A stretch of 23,288 nucleotides of DNA from a virus: positions 1 through 23,288 of IMG/VR virus record IMGVR_UViG_3300034418_006042; one strand, written 5' to 3'. Below, in pieces: positions 1 through 8,665 of the stretch; the stretch's first letter is position 1; each line of letters starts with the position of its first letter. The translations under genes and the position numbers were made by a program. Below the pieces are notes generated by a model. That model searched no databases, was not told where the DNA came from, and was given only the letters and a program-made list of their open reading frames with translations.

Positions 1-1738
1 CACCGCTGTTGAGTAATTGGTCTGAAGTGGCCATATCCTGTCTTTGGTTCAACACCACGTTGGCCTTGTTGTCCTCGATCACCATTTGTTGTATCCTCTG
101 CTTGTCTGGATTGAACCCTGGGTCCTCTGGATCATACATCGGTGGTGGTTTTGGTCGTTCGTTGTTCTCTGGATCTATCACATTCCTCCTGACCCGATCC
201 AGGTATATGGCATCATCTATGATCTCCATTTTAGTTTTTAGATCTGTGACCAGTTCCCTGTATGGAAAGTCTCTTACAGGCAATTCGGGTATTTTGTCGT
301 TGATGTTGTAGGTCTTGTTTTCAAAAGTAAACTGTTGTAGATTTTTGGCCTTGGCCTCTTCCAACCTGGTCTCCCAGTTTTTTAGACGTGCCCTTTTTTC
401 TGCCAGCACGGTGGCCTCTGATTTCTTGGCAGGGTCAAACGGTACCTTTGATATCTTGTAGAATTTTCCTATGTTACGCTCTATGTCTATGCCCAGTTCC
501 GGATCAGGCACAATCTCAAACGTGTTGTTCCTGTCATACAAGGTGTTGTCTAGTGCGTCCAGATCTGCCCTGAATTGACGTTTCTTGTTTATGTATTTCG
601 AAAGATCATACCATGGCTTGTCAGCATTGGTCCTAGCATCCAGTTTCTGCTGTGCGGCTGGTATGTTGGTTTGTATCCATGCCGCGATGCCGTCCTTGTT
701 TAATCGCACCGCTGATGTATCGTTGGGTCTGATGTCATAGATGACTTTGCCGTTGGTCTCATCCGTCTTTTCCACAATCGTGCTTAACACTTTGAGGATG
801 CTGTCGGTCGGCCCAGAGATGATCTTTGAACCATCATCCTGTGAAGTAATTTTAACATCACGCTCTGTTGATTCTGCTTTGATGAATTTCCTACGTCCCG
901 CGGTGTCAACCCAGAAGTCCTCCACGCTGTCCTGTGTGAACGTGTGTTTCCTTATGCTGTCAAAATCCAGTTGGTCTCTTGTCAGCACATCATTTGATAT
1001 GAGATCACGAGTAGCGTTGTCGTAGTCGTAGTCTGGGTACTGCTCCTTGGTGGTCTCTATGTATCTGCTCAACGGACTTAATTTGTTTAATCTCGCGGCC
1101 CTTAACTTGGCCAGTTGATATCCACCACCCCTCATGACAGTGGTCAGTCCACCACCCACGACGAATGCCAAACCCATTTGGTTGACCAGGTCCTCGTATT
1201 CGTATTCTCCAAGTCCACGTTGTTTCCATGATTCCTTTACTATGGGATATAATGGTAATTCTAGTGCGGAGTTGAATGCTCCCACTGACAGTGCTTGTTT
1301 GGTAAAACTAGTGACCCCCTTCAGGAAAGGCACGGGTATGTATGTGACTGGATCCAGTAGTGCGGCACCAAAAGTGCTGGCTATGAACGCACCCTTGTCT
1401 AGCAATCCACCCTGTTCCCATTCGGCCGCGTACTTGGCCGCTTCCATACGTGCCTGTGACATCTCGTAGAGATGTTTGTAACTGACCCCTTGGTCTATGG
1501 GTAGATCCTCGATGTAGAAAGGATGTCCTGGTTTGTATGTGTCTGGGTCAACCTGATCAAACGGATTGTTGGCCATCTCCTGGCCTTCCGCTATGCTTGG
1601 TAATAGGCTGAACACCACGTTTTCATTGAGGCCACTCTTGAACCCTGCCTTGATGCTTCCCAGGAACGATCCAGTCTTCCTGCTGTAATCATTTTCAATG
1701 GTGTCAACCGTGGGTGTCTGTATTGTCTCTAGAGCCAT
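1..1738 (-). CDS. gp16-like internal virion (ejection) protein, N-terminal part, cut by window edge
   Basis: The minus frame is open from an ATG at 1738 to the window edge, giving 579 codons without a stop; the C-terminus lies outside. The start overlaps the stop of the preceding gene as TAATG. The N-terminal 250 residues contain two hydrophobic Gly/Ala-rich stretches: one around residues 115-140 with the motif ALLDPVTYIP, and one around 190-205 (QMGLAFVVGGG). The later part is charged and probably helical. Its position after gp14-like and gp15-like genes, its size and the membrane-active segments fit the largest T7-type inner core protein, which is ejected into the envelope to build the DNA conduit. 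I saw no obvious lytic transglycosylase motif in the visible part, whereas T7 gp16 carries one at its N-terminus. The role rests on gene order and general character. Confidence 0.75.
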   Translation of the reverse strand, partial: MALETIQTPTVDTIENDYSRKTGSFLGSIKAGFKSGLNENVVFSLLPSIAEGQEMANNPFDQVDPDTYKPGHPFYIEDLPIDQGVSYKHLYEMSQARMEAAKYAAEWEQGGLLDKGAFIASTFGAALLDPVTYIPVPFLKGVTSFTKQALSVGAFNSALELPLYPIVKESWKQRGLGEYEYEDLVNQMGLAFVVGGGLTTVMRGGGYQLAKLRAARLNKLSPLSRYIETTKEQYPDYDYDNATRDLISNDVLTRDQLDFDSIRKHTFTQDSVEDFWVDTAGRRKFIKAESTERDVKITSQDDGSKIISGPTDSILKVLSTIVEKTDETNGKVIYDIRPNDTSAVRLNKDGIAAWIQTNIPAAQQKLDARTNADKPWYDLSKYINKKRQFRADLDALDNTLYDRNNTFEIVPDPELGIDIERNIGKFYKISKVPFDPAKKSEATVLAEKRARLKNWETRLEEAKAKNLQQFTFENKTYNINDKIPELPVRDFPYRELVTDLKTKMEIIDDAIYLDRVRRNVIDPENNERPKPPPMYDPEDPGFNPDKQRIQQMVIEDNKANVVLNQRQDMATSDQLLNSG

Positions 1739-4728
1739 TAACCCCTTCCAGATCTTACCGTGGTAGTGTCAATATCAATTTCTGTGTCGTATTGACTGCT
1801 TCCAGGGTTGTCTTTTATGGTTTTGACCAAGGCCTGTAACACGTCCATCCTCACTGGTGTGTCAGTGTTTGTGGTCAGGTTCTTGATCTTGTCAAAATTA
1901 TCGTTCCATAATTTTACAACTTCTATGCTGGATGACCTTGGATCTCTGCCCGCTGTCAGGTAATCACTTTTGCTCATCAGCCACTGTACCATCCATGGTT
2001 GTCCTTTGTTCTGTGCGAATGCCATGCTGATACCGTGTGCTATGGCTTGGTCCGGGACACTGGTTGGAAATAGTTTAGTGGAAAATGGATCCTCGTATAT
2101 CATTGACACTGTTTGCTCCTCCAGAGCGTAGTCAACCCCATCCTCGATATTCTGTTTCAGTATTCCGTTCTTTTCTAGGAACTTCCAGAATTCAACTGCC
2201 TTGTCATCTAACGTGGCATTGACACTGCCCTCCACTTGCGTTAGGTTGGTCTCATCCAACGCGTCAACGTCATACTGTAATCTTTTGACGGTCTTTGGTT
2301 CCTTGAATTTTCCTATGTCTACGGTGTGGTCGTATTCCCATGTCGTGCTTTCATCCTCGTAGGCAGTGGCCATTTCGCTCTCTGGTCTCACTGGCACGCT
2401 CAAATCAGTGTAGAACATGGTGTTGTAGGCACTGGGCCTCTTGGTCAGTACCGTGAACTTGGTCAAAGATCCACTCTCCTTTGTGACTAATTTTATGGTG
2501 TTACCTATCATGACGGCCTTGTATCCGTCCCTGTCTCCACCAACCCAGTCGTCTATGCTCTTACCAAGCACCGTGAGGTTGTGTTCCTCTGGTCTGTTGT
2601 AGGTGCTGTTGATCTGGTCAGCCAAGGATTTCTTGGCCATCTGTAGTTGCTGTTCATTGACGCTGGCATCCTGCGATGCTTCAAACTCACCCATGAGTTG
2701 GTTGTAACTCACGTACAGGGTGTTGTATTCTGTCTCGATCTCCACCAAGCCGTTCATCACAAAGTCTTTTGATTTCTTTGCGGCTTCACTGGCAGAGTTG
2801 CCTTTGGTCCTGTAGTAGTCATACATCATGTCATATTCTGCCTTGACCGCTGTGCCGAAATCGTTGTCAAACTCATACAATCCATCTTGTATGCTCTTAA
2901 AGAATGCTTGTTTGTTTTCGGTGTCTGCGGAATCCTTGGTGTAACCGTTTTGGAATGATTCCTCGTAGTTGGCACGCACATTGAACAATAATTTCGTGTT
3001 ACTGTGTGTTGGATTACGTCTGGCACGTTCCGACAATCTCCTGTCCACGTACTTGAACGTGTCCGCGTTGCCCTTCCTGTGTGCCACTGATATCATGGAA
3101 CCAACCAACGATCTCTGTCTGTTGATCATGTCATTGTTGAAACGTATGAAACTGTTGTAGTCCTTGTTGTCTATGGCTGAACCTAATTTGTCATATTCTA
3201 TCACTGATTGTGTCTCGCTGGGACCTATCTGGTACACGCTCTGGTTGGTCAGTGTAGCGGCCTGTGTCATAGCATTCACCTGTCCTTCGTAGGTGTCTAG
3301 CCCTGTGGTGGTTATCTTATTCTGTGTGATCATGTAATCAACCGCACCACCGTTTTTCAACACCTCGCTCCTGGTGTCCTGTATGGCCTGTATCATTTCT
3401 ATGGCCTTGGTACGCTGTTTGATGTAGATGTTCTTGTCGTGGTCTGTGAGTTCTAGGTCGTTGACTACCTGTATCTCTGATCTCAATTTGGTTATCTGCG
3501 ATTGTATGCTGGTGGTACTGCCACTCTTGGCTATCTCTGATTCTTCCGCGGCAAATATGGCCACGTCATTCTCGTCCTGTAGATCCTGTGCCACGTCTGG
3601 ATCCCCACCATTTGCCACAAAACTGTCGTAATCAAACAGTGCCCTGGTCTTGTCTATGGAACCGTCTGACCTACGGAAGTTGTCCCAACCAGTTGCCAGC
3701 AGTTGCGTGTTGTTAGCCTGTGCCGTGTTCTTTTGCTTGGCAGACAATCTGGCCAGGTTGCTCTTGTCCTGTTTCCTCAAACTCTCCACATAACTTATTA
3801 TTGACTGCCTCTCTTGCCTGTTTAGTTTAACACCCCCCGGCATGACCTTGCTGAACATGTCCTCGTCACCTAGATCACCAACGTTCCATTCACCCTTGGC
3901 TATCTGGTCTATCCATGCGTCGTAGGCACCAGGTGTGTCTTTGATCTGCTCATACACGTGTGCCGCGGCACCCTCTGATATGATACGTTTCTGCTCACTA
4001 CGTAGTTTGGTCCTGTCCTCCAAAGAGAGACCAAAAATGTCCTTTTGTGCCTTGTTGTTCCTGTTCAATATGGCAAAATCATCGATCAAGGTCTCACTGG
4101 TCGATATGCCCTGGTATCTGATGTTCTGTGCTATCCTGTCTGCTATGGTTTTGTTCTGTTCCGTGAGTTGGAAACTGCCATCGATCATTTCCTTTTCACG
4201 TTTCTTGATCTCTAATTGCGTGATGTTGAGTGTGTTCTTTTTGTCAAAGTACGTGTTGAAATCACCAAAGAACTGCTCTGGTATCGCACTCATGAATTTA
4301 TTTTTGTAATTTTCAGCGGCCTTGGTGTATCCAGCGGTGTCAGTGGTCTCCAAGAAATCTGAACGTAGTTTCAACAACTCATTTTCAAGTTCAGTTTCTT
4401 TCTGTGACACGAATTTGGCATCCACACCCTGTTTGTATGCTTGTCCCGTTAGGGAGAAATTGAAACGATTACCAACGTATTCCTTGCTGATGCTCTGTGC
4501 TTTCTCACCCTTGGTCTTGGCTATGTCGGTTGCTATGGTCCTGTCTATGTCTGTGACGGTGTTGGTCAGTTGTTCGACCATGCCCAGTGCCTGTGTGTTG
4601 TAGTTGGGCATCGTGAGGTTTTCCCTCGGTGTCAGTTGACCACCACTGTAAGTGGGCACGTCTACCCTACGTCTGTTGTTTTGTGGTACGACCGGGTTAG
4701 ATGGTGGTGTTTGTGGTATCCTTGACAT
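1738..4728 (-). CDS. gp15-like internal virion protein (996 aa)
   Basis: A 996-residue, mostly polar and helix-rich protein without signal peptide or membrane segments. The first 40 residues are Pro/Asn/Arg rich and look disordered; a long alpha-helical body follows, with many Lys/Glu and Gln/Asn stretches. Gene order (tail nozzle, gp13-like, gp14-like, this gene, gp16-like) matches T7, where gp15 (747 aa) forms the middle of the ejected inner core; this one is longer. Both ends are TAATG overlaps, at 4728 with the gp14-like gene and at 1738 with the gp16-like gene, implying coupled translation and near-stoichiometric synthesis. No catalytic motif was recognised. The assignment is mainly from context. 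Confidence 0.75.
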   Translation of the reverse strand: MSRIPQTPPSNPVVPQNNRRRVDVPTYSGGQLTPRENLTMPNYNTQALGMVEQLTNTVTDIDRTIATDIAKTKGEKAQSISKEYVGNRFNFSLTGQAYKQGVDAKFVSQKETELENELLKLRSDFLETTDTAGYTKAAENYKNKFMSAIPEQFFGDFNTYFDKKNTLNITQLEIKKREKEMIDGSFQLTEQNKTIADRIAQNIRYQGISTSETLIDDFAILNRNNKAQKDIFGLSLEDRTKLRSEQKRIISEGAAAHVYEQIKDTPGAYDAWIDQIAKGEWNVGDLGDEDMFSKVMPGGVKLNRQERQSIISYVESLRKQDKSNLARLSAKQKNTAQANNTQLLATGWDNFRRSDGSIDKTRALFDYDSFVANGGDPDVAQDLQDENDVAIFAAEESEIAKSGSTTSIQSQITKLRSEIQVVNDLELTDHDKNIYIKQRTKAIEMIQAIQDTRSEVLKNGGAVDYMITQNKITTTGLDTYEGQVNAMTQAATLTNQSVYQIGPSETQSVIEYDKLGSAIDNKDYNSFIRFNNDMINRQRSLVGSMISVAHRKGNADTFKYVDRRLSERARRNPTHSNTKLLFNVRANYEESFQNGYTKDSADTENKQAFFKSIQDGLYEFDNDFGTAVKAEYDMMYDYYRTKGNSASEAAKKSKDFVMNGLVEIETEYNTLYVSYNQLMGEFEASQDASVNEQQLQMAKKSLADQINSTYNRPEEHNLTVLGKSIDDWVGGDRDGYKAVMIGNTIKLVTKESGSLTKFTVLTKRPSAYNTMFYTDLSVPVRPESEMATAYEDESTTWEYDHTVDIGKFKEPKTVKRLQYDVDALDETNLTQVEGSVNATLDDKAVEFWKFLEKNGILKQNIEDGVDYALEEQTVSMIYEDPFSTKLFPTSVPDQAIAHGISMAFAQNKGQPWMVQWLMSKSDYLTAGRDPRSSSIEVVKLWNDNFDKIKNLTTNTDTPVRMDVLQALVKTIKDNPGSSQYDTEIDIDTTTVRSGRG

Positions 4729-5399
4729 TAGGTTTTCGCTCCTGTTACTGTGTCTAATATGTTACGTGAAACTTTACGTGTAGTGGTCAACACGTTTTCT
4801 ATGTCCTTGGTACCAAGATCTTTGAAACCCCGTGTGCCAAGACTGCTTGCCGCATTGATGTAACCACCAACTTTGGCATACTCCGATTCTTTCTTTGTTA
4901 TCGCTGACTGTGTCTGTTTACTGTAGATGCTTTGGCTGGTGTTGAAATCGTCGATGTATTGATCTTCCGCGAATGCTGATCTCGTCTGTGCGAGTACATC
5001 ACCTGGTGATCCCTCCAACGTCACACCGGTCAATCCAAATTTGGCATTCTGTTGACCTATCGCTATGGCCAGTGCCCTATTACGTTTGGCCTCTCTCAAG
5101 GCACTAGACTCCCTCTCCATTTCAACTTCAAAATCTAGGAAATTGGCTTGTTGTGCCAAGATGCTTGATTTCATGTATCCTTGATAGATGTTACCTGCGG
5201 TGCTGATAACAGGCAGTGCCACACGTGCGGCATTCAATAATCCTGAAAGTGTTGATGTGGTGGTTACACCAGAGTTGGCTATGATGGCCGCTTCCCTGGC
5301 AGTGGTTGCCGCTGTGGATCCCAGTGATATACCACCAGTGGCATATGCCGCGGCACCGATTATGGCTAATTTTGCTAGATCATTCCTTGGAGCACACAT
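4728..5399 (-). CDS. gp14-like internal virion protein (223 aa)
   Basis: A 223-residue protein with small-residue-rich hydrophobic stretches at about residues 8-35 and 50-70, then a charged helical segment (about 80-115, with many Glu/Arg and the string ESSALREAKRNRALAIA), then a Gly/Ser/Thr-rich tail. This layout and the length resemble T7 gp14 (196 aa), which inserts in the outer membrane during ejection. It sits directly downstream of the gp13-like gene and overlaps the 996-residue gene by one base (TAATG). The ATG at 5399 follows a purine-rich AGAGAGGAAAAG stretch that is rather far upstream to be an ideal ribosome binding site. Function is inferred from order and composition. Confidence 0.7.
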   Translation of the reverse strand: MCAPRNDLAKLAIIGAAAYATGGISLGSTAATTAREAAIIANSGVTTTSTLSGLLNAARVALPVISTAGNIYQGYMKSSILAQQANFLDFEVEMERESSALREAKRNRALAIAIGQQNAKFGLTGVTLEGSPGDVLAQTRSAFAEDQYIDDFNTSQSIYSKQTQSAITKKESEYAKVGGYINAASSLGTRGFKDLGTKDIENVLTTTRKVSRNILDTVTGAKT

Positions 5400-5403
5400 A
5401 AGG

Positions 5404-5892
5404 TTAATTTCTTTTCCTCTCTACTATGAAAATCTCCTCGCTACCTTGGTAGTAACTGGAAATCCTTTTAAATTTTAACATATTTAGCCATGCCACACTC
5501 TGTGTGTGCTTGGACCAGACCTGTACTAGATGTCGTTTGTCTGGGTGTTTTTCCATGCTGTCGCGTATCAATCTCTCTGCCTCCTTTGATATCCTGACGA
5601 AGAAATCATTGGCCAGCGGTGTGCCTATGAACCAGTACCAACACTCCTTGGCCAGCACGTGTGTGCCCGCGGCCAGGAAAGGTGTTCCATGGTAAGTGCC
5701 CGTGACACCCCCCTCGAGGTCATCGAACTTGCGGATCAGTCTTGGTTTGGTGTAGCCCATCAGCATGATTTCGTATTCATCCACCTTCCTACAGTTGTTG
5801 ATAACGTATTCGTAGTGTTCAAAGTTTAGATCGTGTCTGACTGGTTGCCTAACCTTCTTCTTGTAGTCTTCCTGTTGATAATTTGATTTCAC
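5404..5892 (-). CDS. gp13-like small virion-assembly protein (162 aa)
   Basis: A 162-residue protein between the tail nozzle and gp14-like genes, the place of T7 gene 13 (138 aa). The middle (FLAAGTHVLAKECWYWFIGT, then HLVQVWSKHTQSVAWLNMLKF) recalls an acetyltransferase-like fold, which phage gp13-like proteins are reported to share; no acetyl-CoA loop is certain. The start is a GTG at 5892, which lies inside the end of the nozzle gene, so the two overlap by 44 bases in different frames. The only internal ATG choices would remove much of the conserved-looking N-terminus. A soluble protein; no signal peptide or membrane segment. Confidence 0.6.
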   Translation of the reverse strand: MKSNYQQEDYKKKVRQPVRHDLNFEHYEYVINNCRKVDEYEIMLMGYTKPRLIRKFDDLEGGVTGTYHGTPFLAAGTHVLAKECWYWFIGTPLANDFFVRISKEAERLIRDSMEKHPDKRHLVQVWSKHTQSVAWLNMLKFKRISSYYQGSEEIFIVERKRN

Positions 5893-7948
5893 TAGTGATA
5901 CTTAAAAGGGTTGACGGCAGTGGTGCGTCATTCGTGAAAGTGACCTGTGGTGTTGTCGTGTATCCGCTTAACCTAATGCGTTTCTGTCCCGTGTAACCTG
6001 TGATGCTCTGGTTGAGCAGTGTGCTACCAAAGTTCCTGAAAGGGACGGTGATGCTGTCCACCTTGAATGCTTTTGTGTCGTAAAGTTGTATCTCCGCGAA
6101 AACCTTCCTGACTTTCTCTCCTAGACTGGTTGTGCCACCTATGTTCAGTACCAGTGGCAGTGTCTTGCCAGTGGCTGTGTAGTTGAATCCCACCTGTGTG
6201 CTACTGCTGGTACGTGACAAAGTGAAATTACCGGCCGCATCAACAGTGACGTCTGGGTGTATCAGTCCGTCCGCTACCACGTTCACCGTCTGTCCTTCCA
6301 GTCCCTGTGCCCCCGTGAAACTTGATCCTGTGGCAGTCGTGCTGTGGAAACTGTCTAGGTATATCTCTTCCGTGGTCAGTTTTTCTAGGAAAACTCCAGT
6401 GTTCAGTGTTGATCCGTCGTTGTCGTATCTCTGTGTGAGTGCGTACAGGTTGTCATCCACTACGCACAGGTCCTTGAAATTACCATTTGTGTTCCATTTC
6501 ATCCATCCCACGACCGAGAATTCTGTGTTGACACCCAGCACACACAGGTCCCCGTCACCGTTGACGACGAAAACGTAGTTGGTGTTGGTGTTGTTGTAGT
6601 TGGTCAGGTAGGCCAGTTTGGTGGCATCCTGTATGATGTCATGGTGTACCAGTGAGTAGTTCTTGGCCGAGTACGCGTCAGTGTTGAAGTTGTAAACGAA
6701 AGCACGTAACTGCTTGCCACCCTTGGCCACGAACAGCACCTCGTTGTCAACCACCACGGGTGTCATGATGTTGCCATCCACACCGTACCTGGTCTGTTGT
6801 CTCACAAGCACGTTGGAAGGTGTAACAGGCTCTCCTGACATGTCAAACTCTCCATCCGATGTGTAAACGAACAGTGATTGTTGTGACACCAAGTGCCTGA
6901 TTATGTTGAGTTGGTCTGACGCTATGGTGAACTGGATGCCCGCGTCATCCGTGATCTCTCCAGTGACGTTGCCTGATCCATCCACGACCCTGGTGTAGTT
7001 GTCGAAGTTGAAAAAGTCCGCTGACTGTGATCCAAATATGGTCTGTGGTTTGTCCCTGCTACCACCAAATATCAATCTGTTCTGGTGGAACGTGACCGAC
7101 CTAGGCCAGCCCCCACCCAATGATGTTGAAAGGTTTGAGAAAGCATCTATCTCCCATTCGTGTCCCTGCGCGGTCTCCGTGTCCACTAGATCGTAGATCA
7201 CTTCGCACACTGCCACTGTGTCTGACGAAATGCTTTTTATTTCGGCCATGCCCCCGTTGACCAACAGTCTCATTCCCACGTGTCCGTTTGGATAAGAGGA
7301 ATTGACCCAACGATATGTGCCTCCGGCCAGCGTGAAGTTTGTGTTGTTGCCTGATGTGGACGCTGGTGTCAGCGTGGCATCGAAGTTGAAGTTGGCCTGT
7401 GGCACGTGATCAAAATCTATGTAGGTACAGGTCCAGTCCGTGTTGGTGGCACCCCTGATCAGTTCCATGGGCCTGATGTCTGAGTGTACCAGGATCATGT
7501 AGTCAAAGGCCTGTGCGTATCTGATCTGTGAGATGTTGCTGGTGGTGATCGGGAAAACGTTGCCGTCCACCCCGTTGGTCAGCACCTTGATCCTGCTGTC
7601 GTTGTAGTAGATGTGTATCTTGGCAGTGGTGCCCAGTCCAGAATCCGCTGGTTCAAATATCAGCACGTACTCCTGTCCGTCAGAGAACTTGAAAGGTATC
7701 AGTCTTGACTGTGCGTGGAAGCCCGTGGTGGTCAGTGGTGTGCTACCATCTGGTGTGTTGGTGTTGTCTGGATCCGCTGAAATGAACTGGAAACCCTTGC
7801 GTTTCTGTAATCCACCCTGCGGCAGTATCAGCCAGTTCTCGCAGGTCTCTAGCCCTGCCCCGTAGATTGGTGTGTCACCCCTACCGAATAGGTATGGTCC
7901 TACCTGTCCCTGTGTGAAGTTTGTCTGCGTTACACGTCTTATCGTCAT
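5849..7948 (-). CDS. Tail tubular protein B / tail nozzle (T7 gp12-like, 699 aa)
   Basis: A 699-residue beta-rich protein. Near the N-terminus (about residues 30-60) it has the recognisable pattern GLETCENWLILPQGGLQKRKG, typical of podovirus nozzle and stabilisation proteins, followed by repeated strand-turn segments rich in Gly, Asn, Thr and Asp. T7 gp12 is 794 aa. It follows tail tubular protein A after four bases and starts ATG at 7948 behind AGGACTTAATGG. It would form the distal tail that touches the cell surface and gates DNA exit. The 3' end overlaps the next gene by 44 bases. Confidence is high for a tail nozzle role, moderate for the exact family. Confidence 0.85.
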   Translation of the reverse strand: MTIRRVTQTNFTQGQVGPYLFGRGDTPIYGAGLETCENWLILPQGGLQKRKGFQFISADPDNTNTPDGSTPLTTTGFHAQSRLIPFKFSDGQEYVLIFEPADSGLGTTAKIHIYYNDSRIKVLTNGVDGNVFPITTSNISQIRYAQAFDYMILVHSDIRPMELIRGATNTDWTCTYIDFDHVPQANFNFDATLTPASTSGNNTNFTLAGGTYRWVNSSYPNGHVGMRLLVNGGMAEIKSISSDTVAVCEVIYDLVDTETAQGHEWEIDAFSNLSTSLGGGWPRSVTFHQNRLIFGGSRDKPQTIFGSQSADFFNFDNYTRVVDGSGNVTGEITDDAGIQFTIASDQLNIIRHLVSQQSLFVYTSDGEFDMSGEPVTPSNVLVRQQTRYGVDGNIMTPVVVDNEVLFVAKGGKQLRAFVYNFNTDAYSAKNYSLVHHDIIQDATKLAYLTNYNNTNTNYVFVVNGDGDLCVLGVNTEFSVVGWMKWNTNGNFKDLCVVDDNLYALTQRYDNDGSTLNTGVFLEKLTTEEIYLDSFHSTTATGSSFTGAQGLEGQTVNVVADGLIHPDVTVDAAGNFTLSRTSSSTQVGFNYTATGKTLPLVLNIGGTTSLGEKVRKVFAEIQLYDTKAFKVDSITVPFRNFGSTLLNQSITGYTGQKRIRLSGYTTTPQVTFTNDAPLPSTLLSITSEIKLSTGRLQEEG

Positions 7949-7951
7949 CCA

Positions 7952-8572
7952 TTAAGTCCTGCTGTGTCTCAATCTTCCTGTGGTGACACTAGCATTACCT
8001 AGATGTGCTTCAACGTATCTACCCACTGGTATGATGTTGGTTGGTGGGTTCTCCTGACCGTCCGCTATCCTGGCCGCTCGCAGTTTTGATTCGTAGTCAT
8101 TGGCCAGCCTAGTGGTCAGTGATCCTATGCCCGTGATGGCCTCGTTGATCTCCAGTGCCAGTTTGGCAACCAGTGCCTCTATGAAGAACGGGGGCATGTT
8201 GTCCTCGTCCATGTTCTGTACGTATTCTATGAAAAGGGTCTGTTGGTTGGAGAACACTTTCTGTCCCTCCACGCTGTAGTCTTCCTGGTACAGTCCCTCC
8301 GTGTCAAAGAAACCCTTGATCCTGATGATGTTGCCTGGTAGGCTGTGTGCGTATAGGAATTTCTTGTCAGTTGGTGTTTCATTCAATCTGTTCAGTGCCT
8401 GTTTCTCCATGCCGAAGTTCCAGAACGTGTAGTACAACAGTCCTTTCTTGACTGTTTGGTACATGATTGAACAGACGTTGGCCTCGTTGGTGCCATCCGT
8501 GAAACTTGATATGGTGCCAGCACCACATTTGGTCAGTGATTGATTTGATATTGATACTTGCGTTTCAGCCAT
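7952..8572 (-). CDS. Tail tubular protein A / head-tail adaptor (T7 gp11-like, 206 aa)
   Basis: A 206-residue protein, close in length to T7 gp11 (196 aa), located between capsid and nozzle genes as in T7. The sequence is consistent with the adaptor fold: an N-terminal part about finding Ser/Cys in the first helix (ISNQSLTKCGAGTISSF), a central helix pair, and the segment PPFFIEALVAKLALEINEAI characteristic of adaptor helices, with a flexible basic C-terminus. It would form the ring under the portal that carries the nozzle. The ATG at 8572 is preceded by AAAGGATCC, a good ribosome binding site. It is the first gene after the capsid-proximal terminator, so its transcription is read-through. 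Confidence 0.85.
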   Translation of the reverse strand: MAETQVSISNQSLTKCGAGTISSFTDGTNEANVCSIMYQTVKKGLLYYTFWNFGMEKQALNRLNETPTDKKFLYAHSLPGNIIRIKGFFDTEGLYQEDYSVEGQKVFSNQQTLFIEYVQNMDEDNMPPFFIEALVAKLALEINEAITGIGSLTTRLANDYESKLRAARIADGQENPPTNIIPVGRYVEAHLGNASVTTGRLRHSRT

Positions 8573-8604
8573 TTGTGTTGGATCCTTTAATGTTATTTAG
8601 TGGA

Positions 8605-8636
8605 TATAAAAGAAGACAGGCCCCGAAGGGCCTGTC
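8605..8636 (-). terminator. Intrinsic terminator after the capsid gene (UUCG tetraloop)
   Basis: On the minus strand a perfect 9-bp stem (GACAGGCCC / GGGCCTGTC) closes a C(UUCG)G tetraloop and is followed by TTCTTTTATAT. It begins about 30 bases after the capsid stop codon and ends before the tail adaptor gene. This is a textbook rho-independent terminator. T7 has its T-phi terminator at the same place, between genes 10 and 11, where it keeps capsid mRNA more abundant than downstream tail mRNA. The plus-strand reading of the hairpin lacks a U-tract, so it works in the minus direction only. Confidence 0.92.
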
Positions 8637-8665
8637 GTGTGTGTGCCTGTGAGGGGTAACAGATA

